A stretch of DNA of 64,000 bases from Sphingomonas sp. LT1P40 (lineage in GTDB: Bacteria > Pseudomonadota > Alphaproteobacteria > Sphingomonadales > Sphingomonadaceae). Below, piece after piece: positions 9,767-20,931 of this stretch (its first letter is position 1; every line of letters begins with the position of its first letter). The notes below the pieces were generated by a model. The model made no database searches and was not told the DNA's origin. It worked only from the letters and a program-made list of their open reading frames with translations. Position numbers and translations under genes: made by a program. The stretch lies in assembly GCF_036663835.1 (NCBI RefSeq), contig NZ_JAXOJT010000001.1, positions 1,984,001 through 2,048,000 on the forward strand, read 5' to 3'.

Positions 9767-10342
9767 ATGATCCTCGCCGCACTTCTTCTGCAAGCCACAG
9801 CAACCGCGCCGTCCCCGGACGCGCAGTTACTGGCGCGCTTTGTGGAAGGGTGCGACCGCGTCGGCCAATATAATGCCAGCGCGAACATGGCGACCGTCAC
9901 CGGCTGGGGCATGGCGGGCTTTCCGCCCGAATATCGGATGTCGGACGCGCGGGTTCGGCGGATCGTGGCGGCGCTGAAGCAGGAAGCAGGCACCGACAGC
10001 AAGCTGTCGATCGCGCCGTTCATGCGCACCGACGGGCCGCGCACGATCTACATGCTGCTTACGACCCAAAGCTATGGCGGCAATTCGGCCAAGCCAAACC
10101 GGTGCATCCTGCTCGACCTCGACGCCCGCACCCCGCTCGATCCCGCGCTGCTCGCTCGCGCAATCGGATCGAAGCCCGACAAGGTCGAAGGTCGCGGGGC
10201 GACTGCGCGGCGCTACTGGGCGCATAGCTGGAAGCCGGGCATATGGGCGGAGGCGCGCTTCATCGCGCCGCGTTCGCGCGAAGCCCGCACGCTTGGCTAT
10301 AGCGGACGGATTTTGACCGCATTTTCACGGAGTGGCGGATGA
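9767..10342 (+). CDS. Exported hypothetical protein, paralogue of the next gene
   Basis: I do not recognise the family. The 191-residue product begins with a short hydrophobic segment (MILAALLLQATA), probably a signal peptide. It shares a layout with the next gene product: a GW pair followed by a VRRIV/IAKIV helix, a central cysteine in NRCILLDLDA matching NGCRAYDLDA, a GSKPDK/GKPPTG turn, and a conserved W-x-x-x-x-x-G pair. Each has one cysteine near residue 30 and one in the centre, which could form a disulfide. It overlaps the next gene by four bases, so the two look like a duplicated, coexpressed pair. Confidence 0.65.
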   Translation: MILAALLLQATATAPSPDAQLLARFVEGCDRVGQYNASANMATVTGWGMAGFPPEYRMSDARVRRIVAALKQEAGTDSKLSIAPFMRTDGPRTIYMLLTTQSYGGNSAKPNRCILLDLDARTPLDPALLARAIGSKPDKVEGRGATARRYWAHSWKPGIWAEARFIAPRSREARTLGYSGRILTAFSRSGG

Positions 10343-10911
10343 ACCGGCCCGGCCTTCTGCTCGCGCTCGCGCTGTTGACCCCGTCGGCTGCGGTGGCATC
10401 GCCGTTGCTCGATGCCTTCAAGGCAGCCTGCTACGACGTCCGCAACTTCGACGGCGTCGGGAAGGCGGCGGTTGCTGCGGGCTGGACGGAGGTCGCTGAA
10501 GCGCAGGCCGACCCTCGCATAGCAAAAATCGTCATGCTGGGCCGCGACGCGGTGAAGAAGGAAGAGCCGGACTCGACGATGACCGGCCAGACCTTTCGCC
10601 AGCGTTTCGACGGGCGCGATGTCTATCTCGTCACCAGCCGCTTCGTCGCCAAGGAAGGCTATTGGGGTAATGGCTGTCGCGCTTATGACCTCGACGCCCC
10701 TGCCGCACCGGCGCGCGAAACGCTCGACAGCTGGGTTGGCAAGCCGCCGACCGGCACCTCGGCCGCTGGCAACGCGACCAAGCGATTGTGGGAGCCGTGG
10801 AAAGACGGCGTCACGCTCGAAATCACCTATGTGCCGCGCGACAATCCGCTCGGCACCGCATACGGCATCCAGGGCCTCGTCCTGGTCTCGCAATCAATCG
10901 GAGGGTTCTGA
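10339..10911 (+). CDS. Exported hypothetical protein, paralogue of the preceding gene
   Basis: The 190-residue product has a clear signal peptide (MNRPGLLLALALLTPSAAVAS). After it come AACYDVRNFDGVGKAAVAAGW and NGCRAYDLDAP, which align with the preceding protein. No known domain is evident. The ATG overlaps the previous stop (ATGA), and its own TGA directly abuts the ATG of sucD, so translation may be coupled to sucD. Why an exported pair is embedded between mdh and sucD is unclear. Confidence 0.68.
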   Translation: MNRPGLLLALALLTPSAAVASPLLDAFKAACYDVRNFDGVGKAAVAAGWTEVAEAQADPRIAKIVMLGRDAVKKEEPDSTMTGQTFRQRFDGRDVYLVTSRFVAKEGYWGNGCRAYDLDAPAAPARETLDSWVGKPPTGTSAAGNATKRLWEPWKDGVTLEITYVPRDNPLGTAYGIQGLVLVSQSIGGF

Positions 10912-11796
10912 ATGTCGATTCTGATCGACCGCAATACACGGGTCATCACACAGGGGATGACCGGTGAAACCGGCACCTTCCACACGCAACAGGCGCTGGC
11001 TTATGGCACCCAGATGGTCGGCGGCGTGACCCCGGGCAAGGGCGGCAGCGAGCATATCGGCCTGCCGGTGTTCAACACCGTCGACGAAGCCGTGCGCGTA
11101 ACCGGCGCGACCGCCAGCGTGATCTATGTCCCGCCGCCCTTCGCCGCCGACTCGATCCTGGAGGCGATCGACGCCCAAGTCCCGCTGATCGTCGCCATCA
11201 CCGAGGGCATTCCGGTGCTCGACATGGTCAAGGTCAAGCGCGCGCTGTCCGGCTCCAAGTCGCGCCTGATCGGCCCGAACTGCCCCGGCGTACTGACTCC
11301 CGGAGAGTGCAAGATCGGCATCATGCCCGGCAGCATCTTCTCCAAGGGTTCGGTCGGCGTTGTAAGCCGCTCCGGCACGCTTACCTATGAAGCCGTGTTC
11401 CAGACCACCAACGCAGGGCTTGGCCAGACCACCGCCGTCGGCATCGGCGGCGATCCGGTCAACGGCACCAACTTCATCGACGTGCTCGAACTGTTCCTGG
11501 CTGACGACGCGACCCAGTCGATCATCATGATTGGCGAAATCGGCGGCGACGCCGAGGAGCAGGCCGCCCAGTTCCTGATCGACGAAGCCAAGCGCGGTCG
11601 CAAGAAGCCGATGGCCGGTTTCATCGCTGGCCGCACGGCGCCTCCGGGCCGCCGCATGGGCCATGCCGGTGCGATCGTGTCAGGCGGCAAGGGCGATGCA
11701 GAGAGCAAGATCGCGGCGATGGAGGCAGCGGGCATCCGCGTCTCGCAATCGCCGAGCGAGCTTGGCTCGACGCTGGTCGAGGTGTTGAAGGGCTGA
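10912..11796 (+). CDS. sucD: Succinate-CoA ligase alpha subunit SucD
   Basis: Alpha subunit of succinyl-CoA synthetase, which makes ATP or GTP from succinyl-CoA. At 294 residues it has the standard length. The CoA-binding N-terminus reads [13 protein letters not shown], and the phosphohistidine loop is [15 protein letters not shown] near the C-terminus. The beta subunit gene sucC is usually directly upstream in many bacteria; here that position is filled by two exported-protein genes, so sucC must lie elsewhere. A palindromic repeat separates sucD from sucA. Confidence 0.97.
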   Translation: MSILIDRNTRVITQGMTGETGTFHTQQALAYGTQMVGGVTPGKGGSEHIGLPVFNTVDEAVRVTGATASVIYVPPPFAADSILEAIDAQVPLIVAITEGIPVLDMVKVKRALSGSKSRLIGPNCPGVLTPGECKIGIMPGSIFSKGSVGVVSRSGTLTYEAVFQTTNAGLGQTTAVGIGGDPVNGTNFIDVLELFLADDATQSIIMIGEIGGDAEEQAAQFLIDEAKRGRKKPMAGFIAGRTAPPGRRMGHAGAIVSGGKGDAESKIAAMEAAGIRVSQSPSELGSTLVEVLKG

Positions 11797-11803
11797 TTTC
11801 AGC

Positions 11804-11884
11804 CGTCACCCCAGCGCAAGCTGGGGTCTCCAGCCGCGAGCGCGACGCTGGAGGCGAAAGACCCCAGCTTGCGCTGGGGTGACG
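11804..11884. repeat. Palindromic repeat, family B (REP-like doublet), between sucD and sucA
   Basis: Perfect 26-base inverted repeats at 11804-11829 and 11859-11884. Each arm is itself a hairpin (CCCCAGC, four bases, GCTGGGG). It fills most of the 105-bp gap between sucD and sucA, ending 17 bases before the sucA start, so it would form a strong structure in the intercistronic mRNA. A second copy lies at 50038-50120. Confidence 0.88.
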
Positions 11885-11901
11885 AGGAAAGAAGAGAAGC
11901 A

Positions 11902-14862
11902 ATGGGCATCGAGAGCCTGGATTTCGCTGAGATCGCCGGTGGCGTAAGCCCGGCGTTCGTCGAGACGCTGTACGCCAAGTGGAAGGCCGATCCCGCATCG
12001 GTCGAATCCGGCTGGCGCGAGTGGTTCGACGGCCTCGAAGGCACCGTCTCCGGCCCCAGCTGGGCGAACCCGGCCTGGCCGCTCAGCGACACCGACGCGC
12101 TGACCGCCGCGCTCGACCCCACGCAGATGGAGCCCGCGCCGAAGCCCGCGAAGCCGGGTGCCGCGCCCGCCGCTGCCCCCGCCGCTTCCGGCGCGGACAT
12201 CGCGCGCGCCGCGAACGATTCGATCCGCGCGATGCTGCTCATCCGCACCTATCGCGTGCGCGGCCATCTGGCCGCCAACCTCGATCCGCTCGGGCTGTCG
12301 AAGCAGGAACTGCCCGCCGACCTGACACCCGAATATCACGGCTTCACCGACGCCGATCTCGACCGCCCGATCTATCTTGGCGGCACGCTTGGCCTCGAAA
12401 AGGGCAGCGTGCGTGAGATCGTCACGATCCTGCGCCGCAATTATTGCGGCAATGTCGGCCTTGAATATATGCACATCGCCGATGTGGAGGAACGCCGCTT
12501 CCTTCAGGACCGGATGGAAGGCAAGGACAAGGCGATCGAGTTCAGCCCCGAGGGCAAAAAGGCTATCCTGAGCAAGGTGATCGAGGCCGAACAGTGGGAA
12601 CGCTTCTGCGGCCGCAAATATGTCGGCACGAAGCGTTTCGGCCTCGACGGCGGCGAATCGATGATCCCGGCGATGGAAGCCATCATCAAGTACGGCGGCG
12701 CGATGGGTGTGCGAGAGATCGTCTATGGCATGGCGCATCGCGGCCGCCTCAACATGCTCGCAACGGTGATGTCGAAGCCGTACAAGGTGATCTTCCACGA
12801 ATTCGCGGGCGGCTCCGCCAACCCCGACGATATCGGCGGGTCGGGCGATGTGAAGTACCATCTCGGCACCAGCACCGATCGTGAGTTCGACGGCATCAGC
12901 GTGCACATGTCGCTGGTCGCCAACCCCTCGCATCTCGAGGCCGCCGACCCCGTCGTCCTCGGCAAGGTGCGCGCGCAACAGACCAACCGCAACGATCTGG
13001 AAAAGCATGAGCAGGTCTTGCCCGTGCTGCTGCACGGCGACGCCGCGTTTGCCGGTCAGGGTATCGTGTGGGAGTGCCTCGGCTTCTCCGGCATCCGCGG
13101 TTACAATACCGGCGGTTGCGTCCACTTCATCATCAACAATCAGGTGGGCTTCACTACTTCGCCGCAATTCGCGCGCTCGTCGCCATATCCGTCCGACGTG
13201 GCGAAGGGCGTCATGGCCCCCGTCTTCCACGTCAATGGCGACGATCCCGAAGCCGTGACCTTCGCCTGCAAGATGGCGATCGAGTACCGTCAGCGCTTCC
13301 ACCGCGATGTCGTCATCGACATGTGGTGCTATCGCCGCTTCGGCCATAATGAGGGCGACGAGCCTTCGTTCACGCAGCCGTTGATGTACGCCAAGATCAA
13401 GGGCCATCCCGGCGTCAGCGAAATCTACGCCAAACGGCTGGTGGCAGAGGGCGTGATCGACGACGGGTTTGCCGCCAGCCACGTCGCCGAGTTTACCGCG
13501 CACCTCGAAGAGGAATTCGCGGCGGGCGCGACGTACAAGGCGAACAAGGCCGACTGGTTTGGTGGGCGCTGGACCGGACTTGGCGCGCCGCTCGACCCCG
13601 AAACCGCGCGCCGCAACATCGAAACCGGCATCGACAAGAAACTGTTCGACAGCCTCGGCCGCACGCTGACCAGCGTTCCCGCCGACCTGACCGTTCACAA
13701 GACGCTGAACCGCGTGCTGGATGCCAAGGCGGCGATGTTCAAATCGGGCGAGAATTTCGACTGGGCGACCGGCGAGGCACTGGCATTCGGCGCGTTGCTG
13801 TCCGAAGGCTATGGCGTCCGCCTGTCGGGCCAGGATTCGGGCCGCGGCACGTTCAGCCAGCGCCACGCGGTGTGGGTCGATCAGACGACCGAGCGCAAAT
13901 ATGTGCCGCTGGGCGAAATCCCGCATGGCCGGTTCGAGGTGCTGGATTCACCGCTCTCCGAATATGGCGTGCTCGGCTTCGAGTACGGCTATGCGCTGGC
14001 CGACCCCAAAAGCCTCGTCCTGTGGGAGGCGCAGTTCGGCGATTTCGTCAACGGCGCACAGATCATGATCGACCAGTTCATCTCGTCGGGCGAAGCCAAA
14101 TGGCTGCGGGCCAACGGCCTGGTGATGCTGTTGCCGCACGGCTATGAAGGTCAGGGTCCGGAGCATTCGTCCGCGCGCCCCGAACGCTTCCTGCAAAGCT
14201 GCGCAGGGGACAATATGCAGGTCGCCAACTGCACCACCCCGGCCAATTATTTCCACCTGTTGCGCCGCCAGATGCACCGCAATTTCCGCAAGCCCCTCGT
14301 CATCATGACGCCGAAATCGCTGCTGCGGCACAAGATGGCGGTATCGAGCGCGGCGGAGTTTCAGGGCGACACGCATTTCATGCGTATCCTGTCCGACCCG
14401 TCCGCGCCAAAGGACAAGGACGTCAAGCGTTTGGTGCTGTGTACCGGCAAGGTCGCATACGACCTGATCGAAGCACGCAACGCGGCGGGCGACACGGATA
14501 CCGCGATCGTCCGCATCGAACAGCTCTACCCCTTCCCGGGCGAGCCATTGGTCAATCGCCTGAAGCGCATGACCAATGTCGAAGAGGTGGTGTGGGCACA
14601 GGAAGAGCCGAAAAACGGCGGCTACTGGTTCTTCGTCGAATCCTTTATCGAGGGCTGCATGGCCGAAGCGGGCATCAAGCCACAGCGTCCACGCTATGCC
14701 GGTCGCACCGCATCGGCATCGCCCGCGACCGGTCTGATGAAACGCCATCAGGCCGAACAGGGCGCACTCGTCGCTGATGCGTTGGGCCATAATGTGCGCG
14801 AGGAAATCCGCCGCGCACGCAAGACCGAAGATCAAAAGACCGCTGGCAAGGCCGGCGCATAA
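11902..14862 (+). CDS. sucA: 2-oxoglutarate dehydrogenase E1 component
   Basis: Thiamine-diphosphate-dependent decarboxylase of the 2-oxoglutarate dehydrogenase complex. The 986-residue product carries the N-terminal E2-docking segment (SPAFVETLYAKWKADP), the MAHRGRLNMLA core motif, FHVNGDDPEAV and GHNEGDEPSFTQP of the ThDP/Mg site, and the C-terminal transketolase-like region (LLPHGYEGQGPEHSSARPERFLQ). The start is the ATG preceded by a purine-rich GAGGAAAGAAGAGAAG. It is followed 21 bases later by odhB. A strong palindrome directly upstream could influence its message. Confidence 0.97.
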   Translation: MGIESLDFAEIAGGVSPAFVETLYAKWKADPASVESGWREWFDGLEGTVSGPSWANPAWPLSDTDALTAALDPTQMEPAPKPAKPGAAPAAAPAASGADIARAANDSIRAMLLIRTYRVRGHLAANLDPLGLSKQELPADLTPEYHGFTDADLDRPIYLGGTLGLEKGSVREIVTILRRNYCGNVGLEYMHIADVEERRFLQDRMEGKDKAIEFSPEGKKAILSKVIEAEQWERFCGRKYVGTKRFGLDGGESMIPAMEAIIKYGGAMGVREIVYGMAHRGRLNMLATVMSKPYKVIFHEFAGGSANPDDIGGSGDVKYHLGTSTDREFDGISVHMSLVANPSHLEAADPVVLGKVRAQQTNRNDLEKHEQVLPVLLHGDAAFAGQGIVWECLGFSGIRGYNTGGCVHFIINNQVGFTTSPQFARSSPYPSDVAKGVMAPVFHVNGDDPEAVTFACKMAIEYRQRFHRDVVIDMWCYRRFGHNEGDEPSFTQPLMYAKIKGHPGVSEIYAKRLVAEGVIDDGFAASHVAEFTAHLEEEFAAGATYKANKADWFGGRWTGLGAPLDPETARRNIETGIDKKLFDSLGRTLTSVPADLTVHKTLNRVLDAKAAMFKSGENFDWATGEALAFGALLSEGYGVRLSGQDSGRGTFSQRHAVWVDQTTERKYVPLGEIPHGRFEVLDSPLSEYGVLGFEYGYALADPKSLVLWEAQFGDFVNGAQIMIDQFISSGEAKWLRANGLVMLLPHGYEGQGPEHSSARPERFLQSCAGDNMQVANCTTPANYFHLLRRQMHRNFRKPLVIMTPKSLLRHKMAVSSAAEFQGDTHFMRILSDPSAPKDKDVKRLVLCTGKVAYDLIEARNAAGDTDTAIVRIEQLYPFPGEPLVNRLKRMTNVEEVVWAQEEPKNGGYWFFVESFIEGCMAEAGIKPQRPRYAGRTASASPATGLMKRHQAEQGALVADALGHNVREEIRRARKTEDQKTAGKAGA

Positions 14863-14883
14863 ATCCTGACCCCCAGGAAGGAT

Positions 14884-16158
<1,275 letters not shown>

Positions 16159-16162
16159 GGAG

Positions 16163-16462
16163 ATGAAGCGGGTTGCCACCACGCCAGCAGAAATGGCGAC
16201 AATGATTGAGCAAGCAGTGAGCGTGCTGCCCGACTCTGTCATGAAGCTTGATGCGGAAGGATGGCCCATCCCGCCTTGGAGTGCGCTTCCGATGATTAAG
16301 CGGCGCTCGATCGGATGGCGAATGGGGCTAGGCGAGGACTATATGGCAGAGTTCTGCGATTGGTTTCGGACACTAACCAACGATGAAAACGAACGGTACG
16401 TCACTAGATATCCTGAACCTACGGAATGGTCAGGATTCTATTCGACCATGACCGAAGATTGA
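16163..16462 (+). CDS. Orphan hypothetical protein, 99 aa, between odhB and lpdA
   Basis: Not recognised. It starts four bases after the odhB stop, using the ATG in AAGGAGATG, and ends 18 bases before lpdA, so it lies inside the 2-oxoglutarate dehydrogenase operon. The predicted protein is soluble, without signal or membrane segment, and ends with an aromatic-rich acidic tail (EWSGFYSTMTED). Base composition is visibly less GC-rich than its neighbours. It resembles the orphan after sdhA in size, composition and position within a TCA operon, though I see no sequence similarity between the two. Confidence 0.6.
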   Translation: MKRVATTPAEMATMIEQAVSVLPDSVMKLDAEGWPIPPWSALPMIKRRSIGWRMGLGEDYMAEFCDWFRTLTNDENERYVTRYPEPTEWSGFYSTMTED

Positions 16463-16480
16463 TACGGCAAGGAAGTACCG

Positions 16481-17875
16481 ATGGCTGAATACGACTTCGA
16501 CGTCCTCGTGATCGGTTCCGGGCCCGGCGGCTATGTCGCCGCGATCCGCGCGGCGCAGCTTGGCCTGAAAACCGGGTGCGTCGAGGGGCGTGAGACGCTG
16601 GGCGGCACGTGCCTCAATGTCGGCTGCATCCCATCCAAGGCGCTGCTCCACGCATCCGAACTGTTCGAGGAAGCCGCATCCGGCGCGCTCGCCAAGCTGG
16701 GCGTCAAGACCGGCGAAGTCAGCCTCGACCTCGACGCCATGCACGCGCAGCGGCTCGATGCGGTCAAGGGCCTGACCGGCGGCATCGAATTCCTGTTCAA
16801 GAAGAACAAGGTCGAATGGCTTAAGGGCTATGCCGCGTTCACCGGCAAGGACAGCGTCAAGGTCGGAGACCGTGAAGTCCGCGCCAAGAACATCGTCATC
16901 GCCACCGGCTCGTCCGTCACGCCCCTCCCCGGCGTTGAAATCGACCAGCAGGTCGTCGTCGACTCCACCGGCGCGCTCGAACTGGCGAAAGTGCCCGACC
17001 ATCTCGTCGTGATCGGCGGCGGCGTGATCGGCCTCGAACTCGGCAGCGTATGGCGTCGCGTCGGCGCCAAGGTCACCGTCGTCGAATATCTCGACCAGAT
17101 CCTCCCCGGCTTCGACGGCGACGTGCGAAAGGAAGCGCAAAAGCTTTTCAAGAAGCAGGGCATCGAGTTCAAGACCGGCACCAAGGTAACCGGCGTCATC
17201 GTCAGCGGCGGCAAGGCGACCGTGACCGTCGAACCCGCCAAGGGTGGCGATGCCGAAACGATCGAGGCCGACAACGTCCTCGTCGCGATCGGACGCAAGC
17301 CCAATACCGATGGCCTCAACCTCGAAGCCGCTGGCCTGTCGGTCAATGCGCGCGGCCAGATCGAGATCGACCATGATTTCGCCACCTCGGTTCCCGGCGT
17401 CTGGGCAATCGGCGACGTCGTCCCCGGCCCGATGCTGGCGCACAAGGCGGAAGATGAAGGCATTGCGGTCGCGGAAAACATCGCAGGCCTGACCGGCATC
17501 GTGAACCACGATCTGATCCCCAGCGTCGTCTACACCATGCCCGAAATCGCCGGTGTCGGCCTGACTGAGGAAACCGCCAAAGAACGCGGCGAGATCAAAG
17601 TCGGCAAATTCCCGATGGCGGGCAACAGCCGCGCCAAGACCAACCACATGACCGACGGCTTCGTGAAGATCATCGCCGATGCCAAGACCGACCGCGTCCT
17701 CGGCGTATGGATCATCACCAGCGTCGCGGGCACGATGATCGCGCAGGCGACGCAGGCAATGGAATTCGGCGCGACGTCGGAGGACATCGCCTATACCTGC
17801 CACGCCCACCCGACGCACAGCGAGGCGATCAAGGAAGCGGCGATGGCGGTGACCGGGAAACCGATCCACATCTGA
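16481..17875 (+). CDS. lpdA: Dihydrolipoyl dehydrogenase (E3)
   Basis: FAD enzyme that reoxidises the dihydrolipoyl groups of E2, passing electrons to NAD; 464 residues as expected. The FAD fold is VIGSGPGGYVAA, and the redox disulfide is GGTCLNVGCIPSK. The NAD-binding GGGVIGLELGSV and the second FAD segment WAIGDVVPGPMLAHKAEDEG follow. The dimer-interface motif HAHPTHSEA near the C-terminus supplies the catalytic His-Glu pair. It is the last gene of the OGDH operon and probably also serves other 2-oxoacid dehydrogenases. Confidence 0.96.
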   Translation: MAEYDFDVLVIGSGPGGYVAAIRAAQLGLKTGCVEGRETLGGTCLNVGCIPSKALLHASELFEEAASGALAKLGVKTGEVSLDLDAMHAQRLDAVKGLTGGIEFLFKKNKVEWLKGYAAFTGKDSVKVGDREVRAKNIVIATGSSVTPLPGVEIDQQVVVDSTGALELAKVPDHLVVIGGGVIGLELGSVWRRVGAKVTVVEYLDQILPGFDGDVRKEAQKLFKKQGIEFKTGTKVTGVIVSGGKATVTVEPAKGGDAETIEADNVLVAIGRKPNTDGLNLEAAGLSVNARGQIEIDHDFATSVPGVWAIGDVVPGPMLAHKAEDEGIAVAENIAGLTGIVNHDLIPSVVYTMPEIAGVGLTEETAKERGEIKVGKFPMAGNSRAKTNHMTDGFVKIIADAKTDRVLGVWIITSVAGTMIAQATQAMEFGATSEDIAYTCHAHPTHSEAIKEAAMAVTGKPIHI

Positions 17876-17895
17876 CAAAGGTGCCCGCATCACTC

Positions 17896-17932
17896 TTGCG
17901 AACCCCTTCGGCGTGTTATAGCATCGTAACAC
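17896..17932 (+). promoter_or_regulatory. Predicted promoter with overlapping operator for the serine hydrolase gene
   Basis: TTGCGA (17896-17901) and TAGCAT (17919-17924), 17 bases apart, match a -35/-10 pair. A perfect inverted repeat GTGTTA (17913-17918) and TAACAC (17927-17932) brackets the -10 box, so a repressor could sit there. AACCCC/GGGGTT arms outside it could also fold over the ribosome site GAGGGGG. Inferred from sequence pattern only. Confidence 0.42.
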
Positions 17933-17948
17933 ACTGAGGGGGTTTCTC

Positions 17949-19283
17949 ATGAATCGCTACGTTATCGGCCTCGCGGCCATCGTTCTGACGGTCGCGCCGG
18001 CGCTGGCGCAGGACACCGCCCGCATGGATGCCGTGGTGCGCGACGATGTCGAGAAGGGCGAGTTCATGGGTGCGGTGCTCGTCGCCCGCGACGGCGAAAT
18101 TCTGTTCGACAAGGGCTATGGCTCGGCGAACCTCGAATGGAAGATCGCCAATGACGGCGACACCAAGTTCCGGCTGGGTTCGGTCACCAAGCAATTCACC
18201 GCCGTCGCGATCCTGCTGCTCCAGGAACGCGGCAAGCTGACGCTCGACGCGCCGGTCAAGACCTACCTGCCCGACGCCCCCGCAGCGTGGGACAAGGTGA
18301 CCGTCCGCCACCTGCTCACCCACACATCGGGCATCCCCAATTTCACCGGCTTCCCCGATTATGGCGCGCAGAAAACGCTGCCCGCGACTCATACCACCCT
18401 GATCGCCCGCTTCCGCGACAAGCCGCTGGCGTTCCAGCCGGGCGAGAAGTGGGATTACTCCAACTCCGGCTATGTGTTGCTCAGCGCGATCGTCGAGAAA
18501 TTGAGCGGCCAGAGCTACGCCGCCTTTGTCGGCGATAATTTGTTCAAGCCGCTGGGCATGGCCGATACCGGCTATGACAGTCACGCCGCGATCCTGCCGC
18601 GCCGCGCATCGGGCTATGCCCCGGCAAAGGACGGCCCCGTCAACGCCGACTATGTCGACATGTCGATTCCGCAGGGTGCGGGCGCGCTTTACTCCACCAC
18701 GCGCGATCTGCTCAAATGGCAGCGCGGCGTCTATGGCGGAAAATTGCTCAAGCCAGCCTCGCTCGCCGCCTTCCGCACACCGTACAAGAGCGACTATGCG
18801 TTCGGCATCGGCGTCGTCAGCAAGGACGGCGTCACCACGATCGAACATGGCGGCGGGATCGAGGGGTTCAACACGTCGCTCGCTTACGATCCCGACCGCA
18901 AGCTCACCGTCGTTGTCCTTGGCAACCTCAACGGCCCGTCGCCGGGCAAGCTGTCCAAATCCCTGATGACCCTCGCGCGCGGCGGGACCGTGATATTGCC
19001 GGACGAGCGCAAGGCTGCGACCGTCGCACCCGAAAAACTCGCGCAATATGAAGGCGTATACGAACTGGCACCGACCTTCACCCTCACCATGCGGGTGAAG
19101 GACGGCAAGCTGATGACTCAGGCGACCGGGCAGCAGGAGTTCGAGCTTTTCCCCGAATCCGCCGACCGCTTCTTCCTGAAAGTCGTCGATGCGCAGGTCG
19201 ATTTCACCCGCGACGCTGCGGGCAAGGTCACCGGCCTGATCCTGCATCAGGGCGGCCGATCCACCCCGGCACCGCGAAAATAG
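17949..19283 (+). CDS. Exported serine hydrolase of the beta-lactamase/class C-like family
   Basis: Periplasmic or secreted serine hydrolase of the beta-lactamase-related (DUF/esterase/D-aminopeptidase-like) group; 444 residues. A signal peptide (MNRYVIGLAAIVLTVAPALAQD) leads the protein. The catalytic Ser78-x-x-Lys81 motif is in RLGSVTKQF. The second motif is YSNSGY, and IEHGGGIEGF resembles the third HxG motif. A C-terminal domain of about 110 residues (beta-rich, DUF3471-like) follows. Such proteins are often esterases or peptidases rather than true beta-lactamases. It has its own predicted promoter after lpdA. Confidence 0.85.
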   Translation: MNRYVIGLAAIVLTVAPALAQDTARMDAVVRDDVEKGEFMGAVLVARDGEILFDKGYGSANLEWKIANDGDTKFRLGSVTKQFTAVAILLLQERGKLTLDAPVKTYLPDAPAAWDKVTVRHLLTHTSGIPNFTGFPDYGAQKTLPATHTTLIARFRDKPLAFQPGEKWDYSNSGYVLLSAIVEKLSGQSYAAFVGDNLFKPLGMADTGYDSHAAILPRRASGYAPAKDGPVNADYVDMSIPQGAGALYSTTRDLLKWQRGVYGGKLLKPASLAAFRTPYKSDYAFGIGVVSKDGVTTIEHGGGIEGFNTSLAYDPDRKLTVVVLGNLNGPSPGKLSKSLMTLARGGTVILPDERKAATVAPEKLAQYEGVYELAPTFTLTMRVKDGKLMTQATGQQEFELFPESADRFFLKVVDAQVDFTRDAAGKVTGLILHQGGRSTPAPRK

Positions 19284-19286
19284 CGG

Positions 19287-20294
<1,008 letters not shown>

Positions 20295-20424
20295 GGGCTG
20301 CTCCTGCGCGGGGTGGGAACGCGGTGATGACCGCGCCCGACTGCCACGGCAAGCCTGACATTAACTGACAGCCCGTCGCGTCCACCCGACACCCGCGCTA
20401 CATCAAGCCGGAAAGGACAAGCCG

Positions 20425-20889
20425 ATGTTTTGTGCCCTCGCCCTCCTGCTCTGCGCGGCCCCCTCCGGTCAGGCGCAACCGCGCCCCGATCCCATCATCG
20501 ACATCGCCAAGGGCCGCGCCGACATGGCGACGGCCATCCGCAAGGCGCGCGCCGAACTGCCCCGCTTCTTCAAGCGCTTCGCCGCGCCCGACCCTTCCGA
20601 AAGCTATTTCCTCGTCAAATACGACCTCGTCCCCGGCGAGATCGACGAATTCATCTGGGCGCAAGTGGTCACGCACACCGATGGCGTCACCACCGCCCGC
20701 CTCGTCAACAACCCGCGCGCGCCCGGCTACCGGCGCGGACAGGAAGTGCGCATCCCCGACGCCGCAGTCATCGACTGGAGCTATGTGAAGAACGAGCGCG
20801 TCGAGGGCGCGGCCACCACCCGCGCGTTGCTGAACATGGTCAGTCCGGGCGAAGCGGCCGCGCTGCGCAAGTCGCACGGCTGGGACTGA
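20425..20889 (+). CDS. Exported DUF2314-family protein
   Basis: 154 residues with a short N-terminal signal peptide (MFCALALLLCAAPSGQAQ). The rest matches the DUF2314 pattern: KARAELPRFFKRF, EFIWAQVVTHTDG, RLVNNPRAPGYRRGQEV, then DWSYVKNERVEGAATTRALL. The family's function is unknown; it is common in periplasmic or lipoprotein form. The ATG follows AAAGGACAAGCCG. Divergent from the aldo/keto reductase across 130 bp in which I see no clear regulatory site. Confidence 0.8.
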   Translation: MFCALALLLCAAPSGQAQPRPDPIIDIAKGRADMATAIRKARAELPRFFKRFAAPDPSESYFLVKYDLVPGEIDEFIWAQVVTHTDGVTTARLVNNPRAPGYRRGQEVRIPDAAVIDWSYVKNERVEGAATTRALLNMVSPGEAAALRKSHGWD

Positions 20890-20931
20890 TTCCACGCGAT
20901 TGACGCCACGCGCGTTGGATGGGACAGCGGA

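Noticed and set aside
11806..13926. Very long open frame on the minus strand opposite sucA
   Set aside because: It mirrors the codon bias of sucA, shows no recognisable protein features and lies fully opposite a certain gene.
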